Below are positions 11,501 through 27,600 of a stretch of DNA of 64,000 nt, one piece after another (position 1 is the first letter of the stretch; the number at the start of each line of letters is the position of its first letter). The stretch is from Balanoglossus misakiensis. Lineage: Eukaryota; Hemichordata. The stretch is from the NCBI GenBank assembly GCA_040954595.2, contig CM082579.2, forward strand, positions 2,666,001-2,730,000, read 5' to 3'. Both the position numbers and the translations under genes were made by a program. The notes under the pieces were generated by a model, which saw only the letters and a list, made by a program, of their open reading frames with translations, was not told the origin of the DNA and did no database searches.

Positions 11501-14500
11501 GTCATTAATTACTTTCCAAGTTAAAAACTTCTTTGTACACTGTCAAAGATTCATGAATTGTTTACATTTATTCACTCGCTGGATTTACATTTACCCCAGG
11601 TATGGAAGTGGTCAAGCTCGGTGGTCCTGTGTATCGCATTGGCGTCGGTGGTGGGGCTGCGTCCTCTGTTCAAGTCCAAGGAGACAACGCTGAAGAATTG
11701 GACTTTGGTGCTGTGCAGCGCGGTGATGCTGAGATGGAACAGAAGTTGAACCGCGTCATTAGGGCTTGCATCGAAATGGGGGACAGAAACCCAATATGTA
11801 GTATTCACGATCAAGGTGCAGGAGGGAACGGTGTGTGTTATTTTATTACATTTTCCCCAACTATTAGTCACTGCAGGATTTAAGTTGATTTGCCAAACCC
11901 ATTTCTGTACACCAAAGTGAAGCAATACCACAATTTGGGTCTTCAATTTCAGGCAATGTACTGAAAGAGATCTGTGAGCCAGCTGGTGCCATCATCCGAG
12001 TGAAGGAGTTCCAGCTGGGTGACCCGACCATCAACATTCTAGAACTGTGGGGAGCTGAATATCAGGAATCCAATGCAATCCTGGTCAAGGCAGAAGACAG
12101 TCCCAAACTCAGACAGTTGTGCGAACGAGAGAAGTGTCCGGTTTCCTTTGTGGGAAGCATAACTGGTGATGGCAAGGTATGTTTGTTCAGAATCAAAATG
12201 TGATAGTTAATGCAATAACTACTAGTGACTATGTCATCAGTGATATCAGTGGCACATGTCTGCCTGTCTCTCTCTCTGTCTCTTTGTCTGTCTGTGATAC
12301 AAATAACTATCTTTGTTTCAATATCTCGTCTCTACAGATCAGACTTGAAGAAGTACACTGCCCTGACAAGGCCAGCGGTGATGCAGAAGAACGAACGCTG
12401 AAGAGGAAAAAGGAAAGCAGTTATCCAGTGGATTTAGAGTTGGATCTTGTTCTGGGTACAATGCCAAGGAAGGTATGATTGTAATTTATGTGCAGTCCTA
12501 GTATATGTTAACTCAGTGCACATCAAGTTGATAAGAGTATTTTAACAGATTATACATACTTTTCTCAAATTTTCAGGTTTTCAAAGTAGTCAGAATGAAG
12601 CAACAGCTGAAACCATTTGATCTGCCAGAAGTAACCATCCAACAGGCCCTAGACAGGGTCCTTAGACTGCCCTCAGTTGCCAGTAAGAGATATCTCACAA
12701 ATAAGGTACATTGGTTTTGACGTCAGATTGTAATTTTTGCCAGATGCAATTCAGAGATGGAGAATTATATCGCATTTGTTCATTATACACATTTTCTCTA
12801 AGAATTACGTCAGATTAATTTTCCTTTTGCAGGTCGACAGGTCAGTGACTGGGCTGATAGCTCAACAGCAGTGTGTAGGACCTCTTCACACACCTCTGGC
12901 TGATGTAGCGGTCACTGCATTGTCTCACTTCGACATAGTTGGTTCGGCCACAGCCATAGGAGAACAGCCAATCAAAGGTCTCGTAGACCCAGGGTGTGGT
13001 GCCAGGATGTCTGTGGCTGAAGCTCTCACTAATCTAGTGTTTGCCAGGGTGACTGCCCTCAAGGTTCGTGTTACATAGGATAATACCCCTTTCACCACAA
13101 TGGTGTGGTCCAAGTCCATAACCATGCAATATTTACAGAAGTCCACCAGTAACTCTTGAATAATTTGTTTGCAGGATGTCAAATGCAGTGGTAACTGGAT
13201 GTGGCCAGCCAAGTTACCCGGGGAAGGGGCTGCCCTGTTTGACACCTGCCAAGCGATGTGCAAAGTCATGAAAGAACTGGGTATTGCTGTTGATGGTGGC
13301 AAGGACTCGTTGAGTATGGCCGCCAGGGTTGGCACAGATACTGTCAAAGCACCTGGTAGGTATACAGCTTAGAAGGAGGGAATAGTGAATGGTCTGGTCA
13401 AAGGAGAATGTTGAAAACTAAAAGCAGTTGGCTAGGTTGATTCTAAAACCAATTTATACACAAATATCTCTGAATGCATGTGTTCTCTTCTTGACTTTTA
13501 GGTACTTTGGTTGTGTCAGTGTATGTTGGATGTCCAGATATCACAGCCACTGTAACACCAGACTTGAAATGTCCTGGTGGAAAAGGTAAGTTCTCTATGC
13601 AAGACTGCATTTTGTTCTAAACATTCCAAAATATAATATTTATTTTCATTTACAAAAGTCCCATGCTAATATCTGGATCTGCCACCATGTAAATGCATGT
13701 TATTCCCACAGCTAAAAGAAATGTTTGTCTTTATTTACCAAAGGCAAACTCCTATGGGTGGATCTTGGCAGTGGTAAACACAGACTGGGTGGTACAGCCC
13801 TGGCACAGTGCTACAATCAGCTGGGTGATACTTCACCAGACCTGGATGATCCACAGCTATTGGTCAAGGCTTTCAACACAACACAGCAGCTCATTACAGG
13901 TAATGGTGCTCTCTTCACTTCATGATTGGTTAGAGATGGATCACATGTCTGTGCCAATTTCCATATATGGATGTTGCAATGGGCTTTTGGGTGAATGGAA
14001 ACTTTGTCATTTCACAAGTAATGCGTCTTCATATTTTTCCTTTCTAGATAAACTCATCACAGCTGGTCACGACATTAGTGATGGAGGATTGCTAACCTGT
14101 ATCATGGAAATGGCTTTTGCTGGAAATTATGGAGTTGATGTGAATGTGAAAGCAGAAAACAGCGGAGGTGAGTGACTTTTCAGTCATTACATTGATCACA
14201 GAATTCTGCTTCTAATTGTTTGAACAGGGCATGGTGATAGCAGGTAGTGCATGAAAATTAGGAATGTTGTCTTGCGACGTGTTTGTAGCCTGTTCATAGA
14301 AAGTTGACTCCACCCATTATATGTACTTGATGTTGCAGTCTCTGACTTGGAACTGCTGTTTGCTGAAGAGCTTGGCTTAGTGCTTGAGGTGGAAGAAACC
14401 ACTGCTGAAACTGTGTGTCAGCGTTACCGAGACAATGGAGTTACGTGTCACGTGATTGGCCAGTCCCAAGGTGAAGGGTCAAGTGCAAAGGTATGGTTTC

Positions 14501-16337
14501 ACTGTCATGGAATTGGAATGGAACACTAAGTCCTATGAACTGTTATAAGAAACACAAGAGATTCTGTTACTTTGGCAGACTATATCTTCGGAATGATTCT
14601 AGCAAAACACTTGATTTCATTACTGTTATAAAACTGTCTGAAACTTTTGTCATGAAATCATTAGGTGACAGTATCTGTTGATGGCAAATGTGTCCTTGAT
14701 GAGAGCATGACAAAACTCAGAGACATCTGGGAGCAGACGAGTTTTCGGCTGGAGAGACTACAAGCCAATCCTCAGTGCGTAGCTGTAGAAGAGGCCAATT
14801 TGGCTAACAGAACAGCGCCCCAATACAAGATGACCTTTGACCCAGATGTCAAACCAGATATTTTGAAGAGTGTTGCAGGCAAGTATTTTCAACAAAATGT
14901 GATGGATGTTCTTGTATCTGCAAGAAACTTCATGCCTTGCTGTCACAATGATTTCTTTAAATTGTGTTAAGCTGTTCAACCGCAGTGTACTATAAGCTAA
15001 AACAGAAAAGTTTGACAACTGTGTACATCCACAGATTTGCCGAAACCCAAAGTTGCCGTGATCAGGGAAGAAGGCAGCAATGGCGACCGGGAAATGGTTG
15101 CGTCGTTTCACATGGCTGGCTTTGAAGTGTGGGACATCAACATGCAAGACCTGTGCACAGGCAGAGTCACCCTGGATGGTTTCCGTGGCGTTGTCTTTGT
15201 TGGTGGTTTTAGCTATGCTGATGTTTGCGAATCGGCTAGAGGTCAGTGACAGAATCATCAAAGTCAGTGTGAATGCAGTCTGGTGTTTCGTGCAATAATG
15301 ATGATGCAGCTATTATTAAAACACAATTTTTGAAGCAGAAATGAACTTGTCATGTTACTTTTTTTCAGGTTGGGCAGCAGCTCTCCTCTTCAACCCAACT
15401 GTGCGTGCTCAGTTTGACGCCTTCCGTGCACGCAAAGACACTTTCTCCCTCGGTGTGTGTAATGGATGCCAGTTAATGGGTCTGCTGGGTTGGATTGCAC
15501 CCGACAACTCTGGCGTTGATCAAGGTAAAAAATATTGAATGTTACACTACAACAAATGTTCTGTTGCAATTACCATTTTCTGTTATAATGTACAAAAAAT
15601 GTATTTATACCACCTGTAATGGATTACATTCACACCTCAATCTCTATTTTTCCTAAATGGATTCACTTTATTTCAACAGAGAATACTGAGTGTTCAGCCC
15701 ATGCAAATCAAGGTGTTTTCCTGACTCACAACAAATCGGAAAGATTTGAGTCGCGTTTTGTCACTGTGAAGATTCAGTCCAGTCCAGCAATGATGCTGAA
15801 AGACATGGAAGGATCAACATTAGGAATATGGGTTGCACACGGAGAAGGTAGGTGTTGTCGAGGTTCCGAAGGCAGCCATCTTGTTTTTCTTGCAGGAATT
15901 CTCCAAAGGGAAACTCGTACTACTATGAGACATCCAGCTGTTTTATTCGAGCATTATAATCTCCTGCATTTAGCCTCAGTTGCGATTATATAATTTTGTT
16001 GCACTTTACTTTGGATGCAGGTCTCATGAAATTTGCCAATGACAGCATCCAGGAGAGAATAGAGAAGCACAACCTGGCACCCATGCGTTACGTTGACGAC
16101 AGCGGTGAAACCACCATGCAGTACCCTTTGAACCCCAATGGCTCGCCCAATGGCATGGCTGCATTGTGCTCACCTGACGGCCGCCATCTTGCCATGATGC
16201 CTCATCCTGAAAGGTGCACTCTGACCTGGCAGTGGCCATGGATGCCACAGGGGTGGAAGAAGTCGGGAAGTGTGGTGTCGCCATGGTTACGCATGTTTCA
16301 GAACGCCTGTGCGTGGTGTCATGCAAACAGCTCATGA
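8505..16337 (+). CDS. PFAS: Phosphoribosylformylglycinamidine synthase (FGAM synthase)
   Basis: This cytosolic enzyme makes FGAM from FGAR, glutamine and ATP, the fourth step of de novo purine synthesis. Coding exons: 8505-8652, 8770-8908, 9014-9324, 10134-10242, 10394-10534, 10658-10782, 10932-11060, 11217-11477, 11600-11830, 11953-12176, 12338-12472, 12577-12705, 12833-13063, 13175-13355, 13502-13585, 13744-13899, 14048-14167, 14339-14490, 14665-14878, 15035-15241, 15369-15524, 15680-15847, 16021-16337. All phases agree, giving about 1355 residues (human 1338). Visible landmarks are [35 protein letters not shown], the second AIR-synthase-like half ([24 protein letters not shown]), and a C-terminal glutaminase from about residue 1074. 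Its nucleophile is Cys ~1173 ([10 protein letters not shown]), with the catalytic His and Glu in MMPHPER (~1311, ~1313). The intron after exon 19 has a GC donor. The gene appears intact. Confidence 0.97.
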
Positions 16338-17254
16338 TGTTAGCTTCCTTTATATCTTTCTTTCAATCACAAAAATGGTATTTACCCGGTTACGGGTAGT
16401 GGTTTATGTCAATCCATTGGTAAGAAAATTGATTCCAAACAAAGAAGTGATCCAAGTTATCACATACATTTGATTTATGTTTTGATTTATTTATTTTTGT
16501 CCAATTTGGGAGAGGTGAAAATGTGGAGGGTTCCTATTTTGTCAAAGTTGATGTTCCCAGGGTTGTCTGTTTTAGTACAATGACACTTATGTCACACACA
16601 CATTCAAAGCCCGGATATTCCGAAGGGTAATTGTTTTTGTTCATCCCCACGGTTACCCTGTTTCAACACCAATGCAAGAAAATTAGGAAGAGCTCTTTTG
16701 TGAAGTTTGTAGAGCTGTTATGTTTGTGGCCAATGACCCAGAGGCTGCTGTATTTCTTTCAGAGTATTTATTCAGTAGTATTGCAAAGAAAACTGATTTA
16801 TACTAGGATTGATAAATCACTGGGGGTGGCTCTCACCATATCACAATGTTTTTTTGCAATGCAGAGTACATTTTACTGCCACTCAACACTTTCATGTCAA
16901 ATGACAGATTCGTTTGCCAATAAACATATCAAAACATTTGTGCACCACCACTTTAATATGTAACTGAAGTTAGATAGGGTCTATGAATGGATTTGAACAA
17001 CTTGTTTCATGATATTCCCATCAGAAATTGACATTCCGGAACCCATGTCGGTTGCGAATGAACAGCGCCCCCACTTTGACCATGGGATTGACCTTTGACC
17101 CGTATTCACTCTCTCGATACAAAATGTCTGGTTACGTGTTTGTGGTGTACAGACCATCGGAGATAAAAACAATGACCATGAAAGCCACCTCTTTTTAAAT
17201 CGCTTTGGAGTTAACCCTGTCGAGTGGAAGGCAGGAAGGAAGGAACAATCTGAA
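16338..17254 (+). other. PFAS 3' region and spacer
   Basis: Non-coding stretch holding the likely PFAS 3' untranslated region and the upstream region of the next gene. No convincing additional coding segment is seen. Confidence 0.6.
16919..16924 (+). promoter_or_regulatory. Candidate PFAS polyadenylation signal
   Basis: AATAAA about 580 bp after the PFAS stop codon. Confidence 0.5.
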
Positions 17255-18364
17255 ATGGTAAAAATGTGCAACTTTATGGTAAGAATGCGTGAAGGAAGAT
17301 ATTTGAGACTGGTTTTACACGTCACCTTGTTGTTCAATCTCCTCAGTTGCGTCCTGGTCTTGTCCATAGGAAGGACATTCCAGTCATCATTTTGCACTTG
17401 CCAGGCCACCGAAGGCAAGGAGCAGGAAATCACGACTTTAATCTTGGATTCAAGCAGGGTGTCTATTAATAAGTCTTGCTGGTTGCGCAGCGGCTATGAT
17501 GAAAACTTAAACGTGATGAGCTTTTTCCTGCTCGTTTTCGTTGTGTTGGTTGTCGGAACTCAGTTTGTTTGGAGCAATCTCTCTGGCGTATCGACGATCG
17601 AGGAAAAAATTCGTCCCGAGAAGAAGGAACAACAAAAGGGAGTGGTGGCACGAGATAAAAATGACGATGCTACGTTGACAGATGTCCTTATGCAAGTCGT
17701 TGCAAAAGTCAAACAAGATCATGTGACCCTTGACACAGCTCATTCGCCTGATGATTCCTTCGCTTGTCACTCACTTCTGAAAGTATTCATTTGCTACATG
17801 ATGAAGCTGGCACTGCAAACGTGTTTTGCCTACGTTGTCACACTGAACACCTTCTGGTCAGAATGGGGATGGCGCCAGCTGTGGTTGGGCTCCACCAAGT
17901 GGTGCTGGATACCCAGAGCCGTCACAAAGCTGGGTCTGGAATGCCGCCCAACACCCCTTGGAAGAACTATTGGATTCCTCATGGTGACTGACGGGGTCCT
18001 GTCATTCTGGCTCTGTCTGTCCCTAGGAACCTACATGATCTACCTGCCAATGATGCTGTATGCCAAGATCAGCACAGTGCGGGGGGAGATGGAGAAATTC
18101 GGCATAATGGCACGGTGGAAGATTTTTGCTCTGCTCTTCTACGTCTGGCTGGGCATGTCTTCCGGAGAAATCAGCGGTTGCACCTTCAGCGAAGTGACGG
18201 CAGACCCGCAAGGGAATGGTGTGCAACCAGACATGATTCCACTCCTGAAAGAACAAATTGATGGTTTAGAAGTCGATGGCAAGGAAGAAAATGATACACA
18301 TAAGATTTCTGTTTTGGAAGAGAAGGTTGTATCTTCAGGATCAGGAGATACACCAACAACTTGA
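17255..18364 (+). CDS. Unrecognised polytopic membrane protein, single exon
   Basis: An uninterrupted frame of 369 residues that I cannot assign to a family. Hydrophobic segments lie near residues 18-38, 88-106, 174-197 and 237-270 (long), with a shorter one at 288-304. The loop between segments 1 and 2 has Cys 47, 49 and 75 and one glycosylation sequon (NKS). The loop between segments 2 and 3 is highly charged (about 114-168). The loop between segments 3 and 4 is Trp-rich with Cys 217 and 230. This order (cysteine loop, charged loop, cysteine loop, then tail) recalls four-pass large-pore channels such as innexins, but no family signature is visible, so that is only a topology analogy. The 60-residue tail is acidic. 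Absence of introns is unusual beside its neighbours and could mean a retrogene. Confidence 0.7.
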   Translation: MVKMCNFMVRMREGRYLRLVLHVTLLFNLLSCVLVLSIGRTFQSSFCTCQATEGKEQEITTLILDSSRVSINKSCWLRSGYDENLNVMSFFLLVFVVLVVGTQFVWSNLSGVSTIEEKIRPEKKEQQKGVVARDKNDDATLTDVLMQVVAKVKQDHVTLDTAHSPDDSFACHSLLKVFICYMMKLALQTCFAYVVTLNTFWSEWGWRQLWLGSTKWCWIPRAVTKLGLECRPTPLGRTIGFLMVTDGVLSFWLCLSLGTYMIYLPMMLYAKISTVRGEMEKFGIMARWKIFALLFYVWLGMSSGEISGCTFSEVTADPQGNGVQPDMIPLLKEQIDGLEVDGKEENDTHKISVLEEKVVSSGSGDTPTT

Positions 18365-19900
18365 ATGCCTACTTTATATCGGTGTCCCTTAACAGTACTT
18401 TTTCTCTCGGTAAAAGCAGTGATTGCCTCGAAAGAGACCTTATTTTCACAAAATTTCAATTAAGTACCTCCAAGTGCAAGGTTTTACTCCTATGGTGGTT
18501 TCCATGGGTTACAAGTGTCATGCATCATCTTCATTACTTAAACTATGGGGAATACTGAACTAATTCATATATTCAATATAGGCATTATCTTGTACACGTA
18601 TTGCCCTCACATTTTATGGGATTGAATGAAATCATTTTAATAAGTGACATTATTTTATTATTTAGCTTTTTTGTGTTGGGGGAAAAAACCTAAAAATCTC
18701 ATCCACAGCCCAACATGATTCTGGGCGTTCCTGCCCTTACAGCGCAAGTTCTATCAAGTGTGCTTACAATCATACGCACAAACAAACATAAATATGGGTT
18801 TGGGTTTTCTTTCCAGATCGAATGATCCATGTTTCAATCTTGGAATAAAGGGCAATCATTTTAATTTAGTCTGTTATAAAAAAAAAGTGGACTGAATGAT
18901 TCAGTCTCGGCTTGTGAGGGCGCTCCATAACCTCTGACCCTGATAGGCCAAAAGGTCACGTAGCACCTGCACACGAGTGAATATTTCAGTCTAGTTCAAG
19001 GGACGCCAGTCAGTGGTTTATAATTATGCTTTAATCCAAATGAAGATTTACACAACATATAAAAGAACTAACTTTTGTATTTATAGAAACATGTATTTAG
19101 AAAAATTGCTGTATATTCAAATATTTACACCATATTATGAAAAAAAATCAAATTATATAGAGGTGGTTTGGAATTAGTGCCTGTGTAAAAATGAATTTCT
19201 AATCACCAGTTGTTTCTTTGTTTAATTTATACTGCAATTCTATTTGTTTCCAGTATATATACTTAATAGTGCAATGTATGCTTGACAATATACTTTCCGA
19301 AATGAGGAATTTTTTACTATGTGGAGGAAAATTGGCTGATAGGGAGTTTTGGGGGATGGTGTGTGTTGGCGGGGGGGGGGGGGGGTTATAGAATGTCTGT
19401 CATCTGCATTTCACAATTGACTTCTGAGTGATGACTACCACGTCACATATTGTCAATATTAAAAGTTTTGGCCGAGTCAGCAAACTTTTCATGTTATTTG
19501 TCAATGAGCAGTTTATCATTTATGGGATAAAATACTTCAAAGTGGTCCGCAAATATGCTTCCCACGTGACACTATTGCCAGGAAACTGCTTGGTGACACG
19601 ATATTGTGTCAAGTTCACTTTCAACCCTATAACCGGAGTTTGTACCTAATACTTCCGTAAATCTCGTGATAAAATATAAACAAAACCTTGCTATGGCTGA
19701 GAACGGCAACGTGTTTGTTTCAAACACTGTCAAATTTATACAGTGAATTATTGAACCCCCCCCCCCTCATTGACCTTATATACACTTTCTTGATTATGAT
19801 TTATTGTGCTTTGTCACTCTACCAATCACTTCTCATAAACTGTGGAACTCTACCGTTAAAACAGTCACATCACAGCGCTCTGCGTCGTACCAGCAATACC
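18365..19900 (+). other. Spacer between orphan membrane gene and ADA2-like gene
   Basis: AT-rich non-coding DNA. AATAAA at 18844-18849 could end the preceding transcript. A run of 15 G lies at 19371-19385. The reading frame of the next gene stays open upstream to an ATG at 19688, but this extension precedes a good signal peptide and is treated as 5' leader. Confidence 0.5.
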
Positions 19901-23529
<3,629 letters not shown>

Positions 23530-24611
23530 TATCCCCGAGCTTTGGGTTCTTACTACTTTTGGTAATCGTAAAATGGTTTCGGATAATGTCCTCTAGTTCA
23601 AATTCCACACCAGAAGGTCTAGATGTCCACTTTCACACTCATACATACATATTCCTTTAACCATTTCATTGTAGATTCACTTTAATTGTATTCACAATGT
23701 GATGACACAAAAGCTGCACACACATTATATGGTGTTAAAGTTATATATTGTCATCCATCACCTGGAATGATTTTTTTCTTCAAAAAACTAAATTGTTACT
23801 GTGCATATTTAACCAATATCATTTCAAATACACTTAGTACATTTGTATCAAAGACTTACATTTGTTATAATTATTCTCAGAAAAATTAATAGACCTGTCA
23901 TGTTTAAACCATTTTGCATAGGAGTCTGTTTTGCAATTTAAAAAGATTTAACTGTATTGTACACAAAGGTTGTACCACATACCACTATGTATAATTAGTT
24001 TTGCACTGCGCGTTTTTATAAGACTTGTTAAACTTTGATTCATGATTTTTTTTTTAATTCCTGAGGGCACACATGTAGAAAAGATTTGTAGCTGCAAAAA
24101 ATTAAGATATCGGTTAGTCATGTGCATTAACATTTCCCTCATTTTCAACTTTTTTCACCAGTGGGTCAGGGATCAAAGGTTAAGGCAACCACTTTCCCAT
24201 TCAAAAAGGAAACAGAAACAACACAAAACTCTTAACTACACGTAACAACATATAAATGAAAAAAAAAATGAAAGCCCAAGTGGTGATATCGTTAGGGTTG
24301 TTTTCTTTTGCCAGTTGTACAACCGCCACTCTCTTAACTATCTCAGTTTAACTATCTGAGTTTCTACATAGCCCCTCAAAATGACAGGAAAACCCAGGGC
24401 AGAGATTGGGGCGCGAAAAATCACATAGCCTTTGCCTTGCTTCCCTCGGCATAAAAACATACTTTGGCAACCATTTTGGCGGTACACACCAAAATTTCAA
24501 TACACTCACAACAAAGTTCTTCTAGAAGGAGCCTAACAAGTTGACAATAACGTAATCTTAGTTTGGCTCTAATATCCTGAAAGGATGCTACTGAGGTTTT
24601 TGTCTTTTCCT
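23530..24611. other. Convergent spacer between ADA2-like and SCARB2-like genes
   Basis: AT-rich non-coding DNA holding the 3' untranslated regions of two converging genes. No recognisable coding segment, and no clearly placed AATAAA on either strand was picked out. Confidence 0.55.
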
Positions 24612-27600
24612 TCAGTTCCTTCCTTGTCCACCAAGTAGTGGTTCTCTCTCATCACCGGACCGTTGTATTGACGCGTTGTTCATTGACTGAAATGAGGAGA
24701 TAAACAAACTCAGTATACTTGTAAGAGCAAGTGTTAAACAGACAAGTAGAATAAGGCAAAGATTTTGTATGGAAAGTTTCAGGTGATCTTTGATATAACC
24801 TGTTGCATCATAAGTCAACATGTGTATCAGATCTAAACGCTAGGTACAGAATAGTACAATAATGTAACCCTATACTAAAGACTTACAGACTTTGAAACTT
24901 AGAAATTTTAGTTTTCGAACTCACCTCTGTTTGTCGCCGTTTTCTGAGCAACAAAATACCAGTGACAATGACCACAAGACAGCCGATGGCAAACACAACC
25001 CATGGTATGTATTTACACATGGTGACTGGCATACCGACTTGTGATTTGTACTGGGCTACACTGTCATCATCTATTGTGTAGGTCTGTTGAGAAGAAAGAG
25101 AGGAAGACACACACTTATTGCGAGTTTGTGGTTGTGTATGGGCCCTTACGGTAACCAAGTGTGTGTGTATGAGTGAGGAAGGGGGGGGGGGGTGTCCTGT
25201 CTTCCGTAGAATGAAGTCAGTTTTGTTTTCTGAGCACAAGCTGTGAAAGCACTCACCTCGTTGATCCATACAACTGGATAGAAAACATCATTAATTTTGG
25301 ACAGGTCTCTGAAAGGGAAATACAAAACATTCATATCTTCTCGATTGTGGAATGGTTGATGTAGTGTCAGAGTGCTGATTGAAAGTGGATATATTGCATG
25401 AACCATAAGCTAAGTATTGGAGTAAAGATACCATAATGAATGATTGTGTCTACTTACTCAATATCTTTATCATTTTGCAAATGAACATTAATTTGAAGTC
25501 TTTTAGCAACTCTCATTGATAATCCAGTGATCTGAAAAGACAACCACACATAAACAAAACAAAATCACATACAGCTTGATGTGATATCAGTGGAGAATAT
25601 TTGTAAATACCACCACATGTGCATCAAATTGTAGACTTCACTGAAATGAAACTCACATAGTCTGTATCGATGAGGGTTTGATGTTCTTCCTTGTTTGGGT
25701 TCATACAAGGCAGAATTACTTCTTCGTCAGCATAAAGGAAGTGTGGTAAAGAGTAAACAACTGGAGCACCTAAACAAACAAACAGAAAATGGGAGTGTAT
25801 TCAAATTAGGGAGAATATAGGGGCACCACTACTAATGATGAGCAGTATTTCCAATTAATTTAAATACAAAATATCTAAGAATTTTATAAGATCCTTATAA
25901 GATATTTTTTTACGGGTAACAGAGAATTTCAGTGGATACTGGGACCAAAGTGTGGTGTTGAGCTATTGACAGACTTACCTTTCTGGCAATTACTGGCATT
26001 GAGCAGACCCCCTGGTAAACAGAAATCTGAATTTGGTGTACAGAAGCCAGCGTTTGCCGGGTTGGTGATGTTATTAGCCAACATGATTGGTGGGGAGACA
26101 TATCTCTTCACAGTGACACCCTTGAGGTCAATGTCACGTTCATAGAGACCATAGACTGACCTGAAAGAAAAGGTTTGTGAAATATGATACACTGAGGTAG
26201 AGCCATCCTACTTGGCTAACCAACACAGCCTATAGGGCTACCATTCCAACATGCCATGGGTGGATTATTTTTACTGCAAAAGTAAAGATAACTGAGTGAA
26301 CTGAACACAAACCTGCAAATATCTGACGAGTATATGTATGCTGGGTTTTTGGGATCATAGAAGGGTGGTGCTAGGGAGCCATCTGAAATAGTGAATATAG
26401 TTTGAGGGTTAGCATAAAATCCTCTCAAACTACAAATGATTGAGTCTTGAAGTTCCGGGCCTTGACATGCAAAAATATGATACTGTAGTTTCATGTACAT
26501 ACCTGTTCCGTTGATCATATTTGCATATGGATCTGGCCACCAGGACAACACGGACGAATTTTTCCAGTCTTTGATTATATTTAGTCGGTCTGCATCTGTG
26601 TAAACTGTGTAGCGCCCATCATCGGAATTGTTCCTCTGTGAAGAGAAGTTGCCACAGCTTAATATTGGGCAGCATGTTACCCTCATGATGAGGAACCCAA
26701 ACATTTCAAATTACTTTACACACTTACTCCCATGAATATGCCAAACTCTGTAGTTATGTCTAAATGAAAACCAACGTCTTCAGCCAATTTTTCCAGATAG
26801 ACCAGCATGGGATCTTCATAGCCCCACATCAGTTCTGCCACTGTCAATTGTGTGAACAACGTGGACCCTGACATTTTTTCGATGGCTTCCAGGAGATACT
26901 GCAGCAAGTCAGGCTCCCTTTTCACCAGATTTGCAAATGTCTGTGGGCATAAAAAAGAAGTAAATAATGAAAGCTACCAGTGGATCAGTACATTTAATAC
27001 GTACATGTAAATGTAGTGATCTATCAACCAAGCGTCAAATCGGACTCAAAAACAATCAATCAATAAATCAATCACTTTCAGTACACTCAAATAGCAGTTA
27101 ACTCACTGACTGCAAAAATACTCACCACCAAAGGCAGATTCAGTGTTGTAACCGTGTCATTGTCCCACCCGACTGACATCTCTCTGTCAAATACGTACGT
27201 GACTATTTCCCGATACGATACCGTATGAGCTTCTTCATGCCAAGTAATGTTTTCCTTCACGCGAGTTTCTCTGGAAAAGAAAACAGCACAAGAGTGAAGT
27301 GTGGTGATTTCAAGTCTCCATCTCATCTAATTGCCTGAAATGGAGTTCATTTCAGGTATCTGCACTCTAAAATCAAACTTCTCTTTTTTGTTTTTGCTTT
27401 CAATGATGTGAGACTTTTACCTGTATGTGTATGGACCCCTTTGTACAACATATGGCAGCTTTTTTCCTATTATCACTTCTTCTGCATTGACGAGATCGAA
27501 CACGAAGAACTGCATGTAGACTGGAATATCCGGTGCTCTCCATTTGTCAAATGTCTTGGAATTTGGCGACAATGTCATTTGCTGTAAAACAGAAAAAAAG

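Noticed and set aside
19688-19900. In-frame upstream extension of the ADA2-like protein with an earlier ATG
   Set aside because: It would put about 70 unrelated residues before a clear signal peptide; the ATG at 19901 gives a normal secretory start.
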